From an uncultured Mucilaginibacter sp. (lineage in GTDB: Bacteria; Bacteroidota; Bacteroidia; Sphingobacteriales; Sphingobacteriaceae), in assembly GCA_913775265.1 (NCBI GenBank), contig CAJYJH010000093.1, positions 179,711-243,710 of the forward strand: 64,000 nt of DNA. Reading direction: 5' to 3'. Shown here piece after piece: positions 9,592-17,233 of this stretch. The notes beneath the pieces are model-generated. The model saw only the letters and a program-made list of their open reading frames with translations, was not told the DNA's origin and made no database searches. Numbering within the stretch: the stretch's first letter is position 1; each line of letters starts with the position of its first letter. Made by a program: the position numbers and the translations under genes.

Positions 9592-10149
9592 TTAGGAATT
9601 GTCTTCATTGTTCATTTTCCAGATTGCCCAAATGTTTGTATCCGCATGATATTCTTCAGGATGAGTTTCGATAAGCAAAGTGTTTATTTTTGATGCCGTT
9701 GCAAAATCACTAATCAAGCCGTGCTTATTAAGCAAATTGTAGTTAAATACATCTTCAAAACCGCCACAGTTTGTAAGCGAACTGGTATCGTTTGATTGGT
9801 CCATTAAATCGTATCCTATAAAAACAAAATTGTTGATAAGATAACCGCTGCATTCCTTTAATGGATTAAAAGCAACAGCAAGAATGTTATAATTTAATGT
9901 ATTTGACGTGTTGGCGACAACAAAATCAAGATCATTGTAGCAATACGTAAAGTATAAGTTTTTAGATACGACAGCCACTTTGTTAAAAGTTCCGCTTTCA
10001 AAATTTACTTTGATAGTGGGTTCGCACAAGCTAAAATCTAATGTGATTAACTCTTTGTTCACAGTGTACAGTTTTGCCCAATCTATGTAATCAGGCCAAC
10101 TTTCATTATCAATAGTAAATCGCTTTCTTGCTGTGTACCAGATTTCCAT
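9592..10149 (-). CDS. Hypothetical 185-residue protein downstream of ligA
   Basis: I do not recognise this protein. It begins with ATG five bases after the ligA stop and is probably translated from the ligA transcript. It is rich in Asn, Asp, Tyr and Phe, has no signal peptide or transmembrane segment, and is predicted to be beta-rich and acidic. Asn, Lys and Ile codons are mostly AT-ending and the gene looks AT-richer than ligA or the DUF5686 gene, hinting at recent acquisition or fast evolution. Size and context resemble single-gene immunity or SUKH-like proteins, but no such motif can be seen, so no function is assigned. Confidence 0.65.
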   Translation of the reverse strand: MEIWYTARKRFTIDNESWPDYIDWAKLYTVNKELITLDFSLCEPTIKVNFESGTFNKVAVVSKNLYFTYCYNDLDFVVANTSNTLNYNILAVAFNPLKECSGYLINNFVFIGYDLMDQSNDTSSLTNCGGFEDVFNYNLLNKHGLISDFATASKINTLLIETHPEEYHADTNIWAIWKMNNEDNS

Positions 10150-10154
10150 TACTA

Positions 10155-12167
10155 CTATCCAATCAAATCCAATAAATCATCGTCACTAATAACAGGAATT
10201 TTTAATTTATTGGCTTTTTCCAATTTTGATGGTCCCATGTTATCCCCTGCCACCAAATAACTGAGTTTAGACGAGATGCTGCTCACTATTTTGCCGCCGT
10301 TTTTTTCAATTACTTCTTTCAGCTCATCGCGCGAGTACTTTTCGAATACGCCCGAAATAATAAAAGTTTTACCGGCCAGCTTGTCGCTTTGTAAAACAAC
10401 TTCGGCTTCTTCGAGGGTAAATTGCAGCCCTTGTTGTTGTAGTTTTTGTAATTCCTGCTGATGCACCTCGCCGCTCATGTATTCAACCAGGCTTTGTGCA
10501 ATGCGTTCGCCAATTTCTTCAACTGCGGTTAACTCTTCCAGCGTTGCTGCTTGCAGTCTTTCCAGTGTTTTAAAATGAGCTACCAGTTTGCGGGCCACGG
10601 TTTCGCCAACATAGCGGATCCCTAAGCCGAATAATACTTTCTCAAAAGGCATTGCTTTCGACTGCTCAATCCCTTTAAGCATGTTAGTGATCGACTTCTC
10701 ACCAAAGCGGTCCATCTGCTTCAAGGCATCAGCTTGGTTGTGCAGTTCGTAAATATCACTGATGTGCGACAAAAAACCATGCTGGTACAAGGTTTCAATC
10801 GTCTCGTCGCCCAAGCCATCAATATTCATGGCGCGGCGACTCACAAAGTGCTGCATTTTACTTACAATCTGCGGCGGACAGCCTTCATCGTTGGGGCAGT
10901 AAAAAGCGGCTTCGCCCTCTTTCCGTATCAGCGGTGTGTCGCAAGCAGGGCAGGTAGTACGGTAGGCTACTGGTTTTGCATCTAAGTTGCGCTTTTCGGG
11001 ATTTACGCTGATAATCTTGGGGATAATCTCTCCGCCTTTTTCAACATATACCGAGTCGCCTTCGTGTAAATCTAATCGCAATATCTCATTAGCATTATGC
11101 AGGGTTGCACGTTTAACAGTGGTGCCCGCCAGTAGTACCGGTTTTAAATTGGCCACCGGCGTAACTGCACCGGTACGCCCCACGTTATAGGCTACACTTT
11201 CCAGTACGGTTTCTACCCTTTCGGCTTTATATTTATAGGATATGGCCCAGCGCGGAACTTTGGCGGTAAATCCTAACTCCTGTTGCTGTGCGTAATTGTT
11301 TACTTTAATAACAATGCCGTCAATATCAAAGCTCAGGTCAAAGCGCTTCTGTTCCCACTCGCTGATGAAGGCCAGTACATCGTCTATGTTTTTACACAAA
11401 CGGGTATGCTCACTTACATGAAAGCCCCAGTTTTTTACTGCCTGTAAACTATCCCAATGGGTTTTGAATATCTGTTTTTCGGTGTATAAAAAGTAAAGGT
11501 AGCAATCGAGCGGACGGCGAGCCACTTCGGCCGAATCTTGTAACTTCATGGTACCCGAAGCAAAGTTGCGTGGGTTGGCATAAGCCAGTTCTCCTTTTTC
11601 AATGCGCTCATTATTTAAGCGCTCAAAAGCTTTGCGGTGCATTAATACTTCGCCGCGTATTTCGAAAAAGTCAGGGTAATTACCTGCGCCCAGTTTTTTA
11701 GGTACCGAATGTATGGTGCGTACGTTGGTGGTTACCTCATCGCCCTCAACGCCATTACCACGGGTAACGGCACGTACCAGTTTGCCTTGTTCGTAGGTCA
11801 TGCTCATCGAAAGACCATCAAACTTTAATTCGGCTACATACTCAAAGTTGTCACCTATAGCTTTGCGCACCCGCTGGTCAAAATCAAGCAGTTCCTGAGC
11901 GTTATAAGTGTTGCCTAACGACAACATGGGCCAGCGGTGCTTTACCGTTTTAAACTCTTTGGTTACCTCGCCACCTACACGTTGGGTGGGCGATTCCGGG
12001 TCGGCATACTCCGGGTATTGCTTTTCCAGTTCGGCCAGTTGTTTAAGCAAATGGTCAAAATCATAATCGCTGATGGTAGGCTGAGCCAGTACATAATAAT
12101 TATAATTATGCTGCTTCAACTCAGCAGTCAAAGAGTCAATCCGTTGTTTAGCTTCTTCAGGCGCCAT
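10155..12167 (-). CDS. ligA: NAD+-dependent DNA ligase LigA
   Basis: A 670-residue NAD-dependent DNA ligase with the complete family architecture. Domain Ia (NMN binding, with the YY and D..YD motifs near 24-36) is followed by the adenylation domain with catalytic Lys115 in KFDG. An OB fold comes next, then a four-cysteine zinc finger (CPACDTP ... CPNDEGCP, about 407-432), helix-hairpin-helix repeats (about 440-580, including VEEIGERIAQSL), and a C-terminal BRCT domain (about 590-670, LAGKTFIISGVFEKYSRDEL). It seals nicks in replication and repair. The downstream 185-residue ORF starts 5 bases after its stop. Confidence 0.97.
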   Translation of the reverse strand: MAPEEAKQRIDSLTAELKQHNYNYYVLAQPTISDYDFDHLLKQLAELEKQYPEYADPESPTQRVGGEVTKEFKTVKHRWPMLSLGNTYNAQELLDFDQRVRKAIGDNFEYVAELKFDGLSMSMTYEQGKLVRAVTRGNGVEGDEVTTNVRTIHSVPKKLGAGNYPDFFEIRGEVLMHRKAFERLNNERIEKGELAYANPRNFASGTMKLQDSAEVARRPLDCYLYFLYTEKQIFKTHWDSLQAVKNWGFHVSEHTRLCKNIDDVLAFISEWEQKRFDLSFDIDGIVIKVNNYAQQQELGFTAKVPRWAISYKYKAERVETVLESVAYNVGRTGAVTPVANLKPVLLAGTTVKRATLHNANEILRLDLHEGDSVYVEKGGEIIPKIISVNPEKRNLDAKPVAYRTTCPACDTPLIRKEGEAAFYCPNDEGCPPQIVSKMQHFVSRRAMNIDGLGDETIETLYQHGFLSHISDIYELHNQADALKQMDRFGEKSITNMLKGIEQSKAMPFEKVLFGLGIRYVGETVARKLVAHFKTLERLQAATLEELTAVEEIGERIAQSLVEYMSGEVHQQELQKLQQQGLQFTLEEAEVVLQSDKLAGKTFIISGVFEKYSRDELKEVIEKNGGKIVSSISSKLSYLVAGDNMGPSKLEKANKLKIPVISDDDLLDLIG

Positions 12168-12200
12168 GCTGCGAAGATAAGAAGTTTAGCGGGTGGTTCT

Positions 12201-12348
12201 TTTTTGATTTCACCGATTGAATAATGATTTTTTCGATGTGTGATAAAAGTTTGTCTAACATAAATCACAACGTATTGTATCAACTTATCTATAATAACAA
12301 ATCATTTCTCAATCAGTGAAATCATCCCCTAATCGATGAAATCAAAAA
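12201..12348. repeat. MITE-like element with 18-bp terminal inverted repeats
   Basis: Imperfect terminal inverted repeats bound a 148-bp AT-rich segment between the ligA start and the antiporter stop. The left end is 12201-12218 and the right end 12331-12348, 17 of 18 bases complementary. The core word is AATCGRTGAAATCA; a second copy (AATCAGTGAAATCA) sits 20 bases inside the right end at 12311. No coding potential is visible inside. It may be a miniature transposable element or a multi-site regulator-binding region; no clear target-site duplication is seen. It fills most of the 188-base gap. Confidence 0.55.
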
Positions 12349-12355
12349 CTAAAGG

Positions 12356-13552
12356 CTATACATTCTCAAATTCTTTATTACTAACCCTCCGGTTATAAAT
12401 AAACAAACCGATGCTCATAATAATGCTGGTAGCCAGTATCACGACGAATAATAACCCCGTTTCAACACCGGGGAGTCGTAAATCTTTAGGCAAATTATAG
12501 AATAGTAATACGCTGATCAAGCCCCGTGGTGCGATAACCAGTTCGGGCATCAAATCAGTTTTAGATACCAGCCGGATATACAAGAAGCGGATGATGTAAA
12601 TAGCTGCCAGGATAAAAGCGCCGATGATCAAAACGGACCATTTTTGCAACTGGTTAACATCCATGGTAAAACCAAAAATCACGAAGAAGAAAGTGCGCAT
12701 CAAAAAGGCGCTTTCGGCTGATAGTTGCAGCAATTGTTTTAAGTCGATATTTAAGCCATGATAGATAAAATATTTTTTAAACCACTGAGGCCTGATCTGG
12801 TCGGCATTGTTTAAAAATAAGCCTAAGGACAGTACGATAATCAGGGCCGACAAATGGTAAGACTGACCGATGGCGTATACCAGAATAAGGATGGCTATGA
12901 TCAGGAAAAACTTAACATGATGTGTAATGCGGCCGAGCAAGTAAAGTAATAGCAAGCAGGCAGCCAAAGCAAAAGCCAGGATGGTGGTTAATTCGACGCC
13001 CAATTTAGCAAAAGAGCCAACGCTGATGTGCTTGTTGCCCAACATAAAGTTGAAGAGCACTACCGTAAGGATATCTGAGAACGACGATTCATAAATTATA
13101 AATTCTTTTTTATGTTTGGTGATGCTCGATGCTGAGGGTATGGCAATAGCCGAACTGATGACACAGAATGGGATAGCATTAATAAAGCAGAGATAATAAT
13201 CGCCTCCGCTTAATTGGTATAAAATCCATGATATAGTAAACGTTGTGCACAGTAAGATGATTAACGCCGAAAAGAACGATTTTTTAATTACTGCGTTTTT
13301 GTCCGGCGTGTATTTTAGTTCTAACGCACCTTCAAAAACAATCAAAATTAAGCCGAGTGTTCCTAACGTAGGCAGGATATTAGATAGGTTGAATAAATGA
13401 ATATGGAAGTATTCAACAATCTGCCTGATGCCTACACCCAAAAACAGCAGGAGCAGTACGGAAGGTATCTTGGTTTTACCGGCAATCAGGTCGAACAGGT
13501 ACGAAAAAATCACCAGTCCGCTTAGTACAATTAGTGTAGTATAGGTACTCAA
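12356..13552 (-). CDS. Monovalent cation/proton antiporter (CPA family)
   Basis: A 398-residue integral membrane protein with about 11-12 transmembrane helices and no C-terminal TrkA or USP domain. It resembles the Na+/H+ exchanger (CPA1/CPA2) superfamily: LGLILIVFEGALELK (about 67-81) corresponds to the conserved helix 3 region, and ESSFSDILTVVLFNFM (about 154-169) to the ion-binding helix 5 region with an Asp. The start appears to be TTG at 13550-13552, because there is no in-frame ATG near the beginning and the upstream ATG (about 30 bases earlier) is in another frame and stops. Likely role is pH and Na+/K+ homeostasis at the inner membrane; ion specificity is unknown. Confidence 0.83.
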   Translation of the reverse strand: MSTYTTLIVLSGLVIFSYLFDLIAGKTKIPSVLLLLFLGVGIRQIVEYFHIHLFNLSNILPTLGTLGLILIVFEGALELKYTPDKNAVIKKSFFSALIILLCTTFTISWILYQLSGGDYYLCFINAIPFCVISSAIAIPSASSITKHKKEFIIYESSFSDILTVVLFNFMLGNKHISVGSFAKLGVELTTILAFALAACLLLLYLLGRITHHVKFFLIIAILILVYAIGQSYHLSALIIVLSLGLFLNNADQIRPQWFKKYFIYHGLNIDLKQLLQLSAESAFLMRTFFFVIFGFTMDVNQLQKWSVLIIGAFILAAIYIIRFLYIRLVSKTDLMPELVIAPRGLISVLLFYNLPKDLRLPGVETGLLFVVILATSIIMSIGLFIYNRRVSNKEFENV

Positions 13553-13685
13553 ATATTTTTCGTTTTAGTTGTAATCATAAGCGAGCGTTTGCTCTATCGC
13601 TAAGCAATATAATCGAAAAACCTAAAAAAGCCCTAAAGGTTGGTGAAAATATCATACCAATGCCAGTATTATAAAATTAACAAAA

Positions 13686-13721
13686 CCTAACGCATTATTA
13701 AAAGTTAGGATTTTAGCTTTG
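13686..13721 (+). promoter_or_regulatory. -7 box and dyad upstream of the OYE gene
   Basis: TAGCTTTG at 13714-13721 matches the Bacteroidota TAnnTTTG -7 element and ends 9 bases before the ATG at 13731. No TTG is seen at the expected -33 distance. Immediately upstream lies an inverted repeat, CCTAAC (13686-13691) and GTTAGG (13704-13709), spaced by 12 bases and covering the place where RNA polymerase would contact -33. It may be a repressor operator. Confidence 0.55.
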
Positions 13722-13730
13722 GCAAAAACT

Positions 13731-14801
13731 ATGGGAAATTTATTTTCAAGCATTACTATAAAAGGAGTAGAACTCAAAAATCGCATTACAGTATCGCCCA
13801 TGTGCCAATACTCAAGCGAAGATGGCTTTGCCAATGATTGGCACCTGGTGCACTTGGGAGGCATGGCTACCGGTGGCGCCGGTTTAATTATCACCGAAGC
13901 TGCCGCCGTTTCGCCGGAAGGCAGAATTACTTATGCTGATTTGGGTTTGTGGAAAGACGAGCATATTGCTAAACTTAAGCAAATCACTAGCTTTATTGAA
14001 CAGCAGGGCTGCACAGCCGGTATTCAACTGGCTCATGCCGGCCGTAAAGCCAGCCATGACAAGCCATGGAGCGGCGGTAAGCAGTTTCCGTCGACTCATG
14101 AAAACGGATGGGAAACTGTTGGTCCAAGTGCTTTAGCCTTTACAGATGGGGAAGAAGCACCAATAGCTTTAGACAAGGCCGGAATTGAAAAAGTAAAAGC
14201 TGACTTTAGAGCAACTACTTTACGTGCGGTTGAGGCCGGATTTAAGGTAGCCGAAATACATGCCGCGCATGGGTACCTGTTGCACCAGTTTTATTCGCCT
14301 TTAAGCAACCAGCGAACCGATGAGTATGGTGGCTCTTTTGAAAACCGGATCAGGCTGCTTTTAGAAGTAACGGATGTCGTGAAAGAAGTGTGGCCTGCCG
14401 AATACCCTTTATTTGTACGCATCTCTTCTACCGATTGGACCGAAGGTGGCTGGACCATTGAGGATTCGGTAAAGCTGACTGCTGTACTAAAAGAAAAAGG
14501 TGTAGATTTGATTGACTGTTCATCAGGGGGTAACGTGCCTCATGCCAAAATACCAAGTAATCCGGGCTATCAGGTTCCGTTTGCGGAGCAGGTAAAAAAA
14601 GAGACAGGTATACTAACCGGAGCAGTAGGCCTAATTACCACAGCCGATCAGGCAAACCAAATTATAGAAACCGGGCAAGCCGATTTAGTTTTACTGGCAC
14701 GCGAGATGCTCCGCGATCCGCACTTTGCATTGCGGGCTGCCCACGAGTTAGGACGTACAGTGCAATGGCCGCCGCAATACGAACGGGCACAGTGGCGGTA
14801 G
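13731..14801 (+). CDS. Old yellow enzyme family NADH:flavin oxidoreductase (YqjM-like)
   Basis: A 356-residue FMN-dependent ene-reductase, very like Bacillus YqjM along its whole length. Cys25 in SPMCQYS equals the redox-tuning Cys26 of YqjM. The substrate-binding His pair is in EIHAAHGYLLHQF, and LSNQRTDEYGGSFENR is the class signature. ATG at 13731 is chosen because it aligns with the YqjM start; the upstream in-frame TTG (13719) lies inside the -7 box. It reduces activated C=C bonds with NADPH, mostly for electrophile or oxidative stress. It is followed after 56 bases by an OsmC peroxiredoxin, and the pair is probably one operon for redox stress. Confidence 0.95.
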   Translation: MGNLFSSITIKGVELKNRITVSPMCQYSSEDGFANDWHLVHLGGMATGGAGLIITEAAAVSPEGRITYADLGLWKDEHIAKLKQITSFIEQQGCTAGIQLAHAGRKASHDKPWSGGKQFPSTHENGWETVGPSALAFTDGEEAPIALDKAGIEKVKADFRATTLRAVEAGFKVAEIHAAHGYLLHQFYSPLSNQRTDEYGGSFENRIRLLLEVTDVVKEVWPAEYPLFVRISSTDWTEGGWTIEDSVKLTAVLKEKGVDLIDCSSGGNVPHAKIPSNPGYQVPFAEQVKKETGILTGAVGLITTADQANQIIETGQADLVLLAREMLRDPHFALRAAHELGRTVQWPPQYERAQWR

Positions 14802-14857
14802 CACAATATTTAGAAGAAAACAATTTTAACCTCAAAACTAATAACAAATTAAAAACC

Positions 14858-15286
14858 ATGAAACGTACAGCAAAGGCACACTGGAACGGTACTTTAAAAG
14901 AAGGCCGCGGCGAACTTTCTACACAAAGCACTACTTTAAACAACACCCAGTACTCGTTCAAAACCCGTTTTGAGCAAGGTGTAGGTACTAACCCCGAAGA
15001 GTTGATTGCAGCTGCACATGCAGGTTGTTTTACTATGGCTGTTGGCGCGGCTTTAAGTCAGCAAGGTTTTACGCCCGGCGATTTAACTACTGCTGCTGTG
15101 TTAGACTTAGATATGAATAATCTGGTAATAACAGGTATCCATTTAGACTTACAGGCCACTACTATTGATGGTGTATCTGAAGAGCAATTTACTGCCATAG
15201 CAGAAGATGCTAAAAAGAACTGTATTATCTCTAAAGCGTTAAGCGTACCATTTACTTTAAATGTATCTTACGGCTCAAAAGCATAA
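14858..15286 (+). CDS. OsmC family peroxiredoxin
   Basis: A 142-residue OsmC/Ohr-type thiol peroxidase. The two redox cysteines are Cys57 in AAAHAGCFTMA and Cys122 in KKNCIISKAL, as in OsmC (the RGEL and NPEELIAAAHAGCF blocks are typical). The ATG at 14858 is preferred over upstream starts that would overlap the OYE gene. It reduces organic hydroperoxides in the cytoplasm. A hairpin terminator follows at 15336. Cotranscription with the OYE gene is inferred from spacing and shared stress role. Confidence 0.93.
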   Translation: MKRTAKAHWNGTLKEGRGELSTQSTTLNNTQYSFKTRFEQGVGTNPEELIAAAHAGCFTMAVGAALSQQGFTPGDLTTAAVLDLDMNNLVITGIHLDLQATTIDGVSEEQFTAIAEDAKKNCIISKALSVPFTLNVSYGSKA

Positions 15287-15335
15287 TCATGCTGTTGATC
15301 ATATTTCAATAATTACACGTTATTGTAATCAAATT

Positions 15336-15370
15336 AAAGAGCAGGCAATAATGTCTGCTCTTTGTTGTTA
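15336..15370 (+). terminator. Rho-independent terminator after the osmC-like gene
   Basis: Stem AAAGAGCAG (15336-15344) pairs with CTGCTCTTT (15355-15363) around a 10-base loop and runs into a TTTGTTGTT tract. A smaller AT-rich hairpin (ATTACA/TGTAAT) lies just before it. It separates the OYE-OsmC unit from the DUF4230 gene. Confidence 0.8.
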
Positions 15371-15391
15371 TAAAGCTGTTTATTTTGCACT

Positions 15392-15979
15392 ATGACCCGT
15401 ATCCGTACCTATTTAAGCTTTATACTATCTTTAATTATCGTTGGCTTTTTGATCTTCCTGTTTTTTTACATGAAGTACCAGTTTACGGCAGTGCGCAGCG
15501 AGGTAACCGAAGATGTGATGGTAGAGAAAATTACCAGTATGGGTAAACTCGAACTGGTAAAATACAGCATGAAAGACGTGCTCGAAAAAAAACAGATCCA
15601 TACCATTTTGCCCGACGAGCGGGTATTGTTTGTAGCGGTAGGTGAAGTAACCGCCTGCATCGATTTAACAAAGGTTGCTCGTAAAGATATTATCCAGGAT
15701 GCTACCCAAAAAACCGTAACCGTAGTTTTGCCCCAGCCCGAAATTTGTTACGCCAAACTCGATCATCAACGCTCTAAAGTTTACGATGTAAGCGGTGTAA
15801 TTTTACCAAGCACCACCCAAGCCATGGTAGAAGATATTTACAAGCTGGCCGAGAAGCGACTGTTAGATAATGCCCAACAAATGGACATTACCGGTAAAGC
15901 CCGACAAAATGCGCAAGTCATCTTTAAACCCTTGCTCGAGGGTGTTTCGGGCAAAACGGTGATCCTTAAATTTAAATAA
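15392..15979 (+). CDS. DUF4230 domain-containing membrane-anchored protein
   Basis: A 195-residue protein with one N-terminal transmembrane helix (about 8-29) and an extracytoplasmic alpha/beta domain that fits DUF4230. Markers are SEVTEDVMVEKITSMGKLEL (about 36-55), LFVAVGEVTACIDLTKV and a C-terminal helix before VILKFK. The function is not established. Its stop codon abuts the stop of the convergent AI-2E permease gene at 15980, with no spacer at all. The start ATG is 22 bases after the upstream terminator, so it probably has its own promoter. Confidence 0.82.
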   Translation: MTRIRTYLSFILSLIIVGFLIFLFFYMKYQFTAVRSEVTEDVMVEKITSMGKLELVKYSMKDVLEKKQIHTILPDERVLFVAVGEVTACIDLTKVARKDIIQDATQKTVTVVLPQPEICYAKLDHQRSKVYDVSGVILPSTTQAMVEDIYKLAEKRLLDNAQQMDITGKARQNAQVIFKPLLEGVSGKTVILKFK

Positions 15980-17080
15980 TTACATCTGGCTTTGGCTTAA
16001 GCGCTGACGTCGCCTTAACCAAATATGGCCTATATTACGCGTAGGTACGGTATCGCCAAATAATTTGCCCCAAGGTTTCAAATCGTCAATGCGGTCAAAT
16101 ACTATCTTTAGTACAGCAATAAATGGTATAGACAAAAACATACCCGATATGCCCCATAATGCGCCTCCCAAAAGCACCACCACAATAGACACCAGCGCAT
16201 TGATCTGCACTTTGGATGATACTATACGTGGTACTAAGATGTTATTATCAATAAATTGGATAACGAGGTAAGCGGCAATGATACCTAGTTGGGTTGAGTA
16301 ACCATCTTTAGTTACTGTAGCCATGAGTACTGGCAGTGCGATGGCAATCAGGCCACCAATGTAGGGTAGCATATTTAATAATGCGCCTATAACGCCAAAC
16401 AGTATAGCATACTTAACATCGAGCAATAGTAAGGCAATTGAGTTCATGATGGCTACAATCAATGTTTCGGTAAGTAATCCTACAATGTAGCTTTGTATAG
16501 CCGATTTGGTTTCCTGCAAAATTTCGGCTACCCGTACGGAGTTCTCTTCGGAAAAAACCTCGTACAGAAAATTGATGATAAGTGTTTTGTAAAGCAGCAT
16601 CAGGAATACATACACCGGAATCAACAGCACTACGCTTAATAATCCCAAAACGGTAGTGATGGTCTGTCCTACTAGGCCCTTACTATTATTTACCGCATCT
16701 TTAATAAACGTAGCCTGGCGCTGTGTATCGATGCCAAAATGCTTGAAGGTCCACATTTGTAGTTGATTGATAATGTGGGAGAATTTTATTTTGAGTGCTG
16801 GTATAGTGGCACCGAACGACGCGATTTGAGATGATAAAAAATAAAATACGCCTGCAATAAAAACAGTAGCTATCAGTAAAGCTACAGATATAGCGACTAT
16901 CTTCGGCAACTTGAATCGTTCGAGTTTATTAACCAGGCGATTTAGCAGTATGGCTATAAACGCAGCAAATGCCAGTGGTATAAGTATATCGGACAGCGTA
17001 GCTAAAACATAAACAAATAAAATAAGCCCGAATAATACAACGGTGCTTTGTATAAAAAATGGGTATTGTTTAGTTTGCAT
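15980..17080 (-). CDS. AI-2E family transporter (PerM/TqsA-like)
   Basis: A 366-residue membrane protein of the AI-2E exporter superfamily with about eight transmembrane segments. Characteristic parts are the paired N-terminal helices with LIPLAFAAFIAILLNRLV, the central cytoplasmic/periplasmic helical region, IGALLNMLPYIGGLIAIAL (near 235-253) and the C-terminal DNNILVPRIVSSKVQINALV. Members transport diverse solutes including autoinducer-2 or Na+/H+; substrate cannot be assigned here and there is no luxS in the window. It is convergent and stop-to-stop with the DUF4230 gene. Confidence 0.88.
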   Translation of the reverse strand: MQTKQYPFFIQSTVVLFGLILFVYVLATLSDILIPLAFAAFIAILLNRLVNKLERFKLPKIVAISVALLIATVFIAGVFYFLSSQIASFGATIPALKIKFSHIINQLQMWTFKHFGIDTQRQATFIKDAVNNSKGLVGQTITTVLGLLSVVLLIPVYVFLMLLYKTLIINFLYEVFSEENSVRVAEILQETKSAIQSYIVGLLTETLIVAIMNSIALLLLDVKYAILFGVIGALLNMLPYIGGLIAIALPVLMATVTKDGYSTQLGIIAAYLVIQFIDNNILVPRIVSSKVQINALVSIVVVLLGGALWGISGMFLSIPFIAVLKIVFDRIDDLKPWGKLFGDTVPTRNIGHIWLRRRQRLSQSQM

Positions 17081-17233
17081 TTGAAGAGTATATCTTACAA
17101 AAGCAATAATTAACTATAAAGTTTTAGTTGTTAAGTGAAAGGATTTAAGGCTATTCGAATTGATATCTAATTTATCAGGGAATTGATATTATTGATAAAA
17201 TTAGCTTGAATAATATTTCTTAAATCAATAACG

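Noticed and set aside
13719..13730. TTG start four codons upstream in the OYE gene
   Set aside because: The TTG overlaps the -7 box, and the ATG at 13731 aligns the redox Cys with YqjM Cys26.
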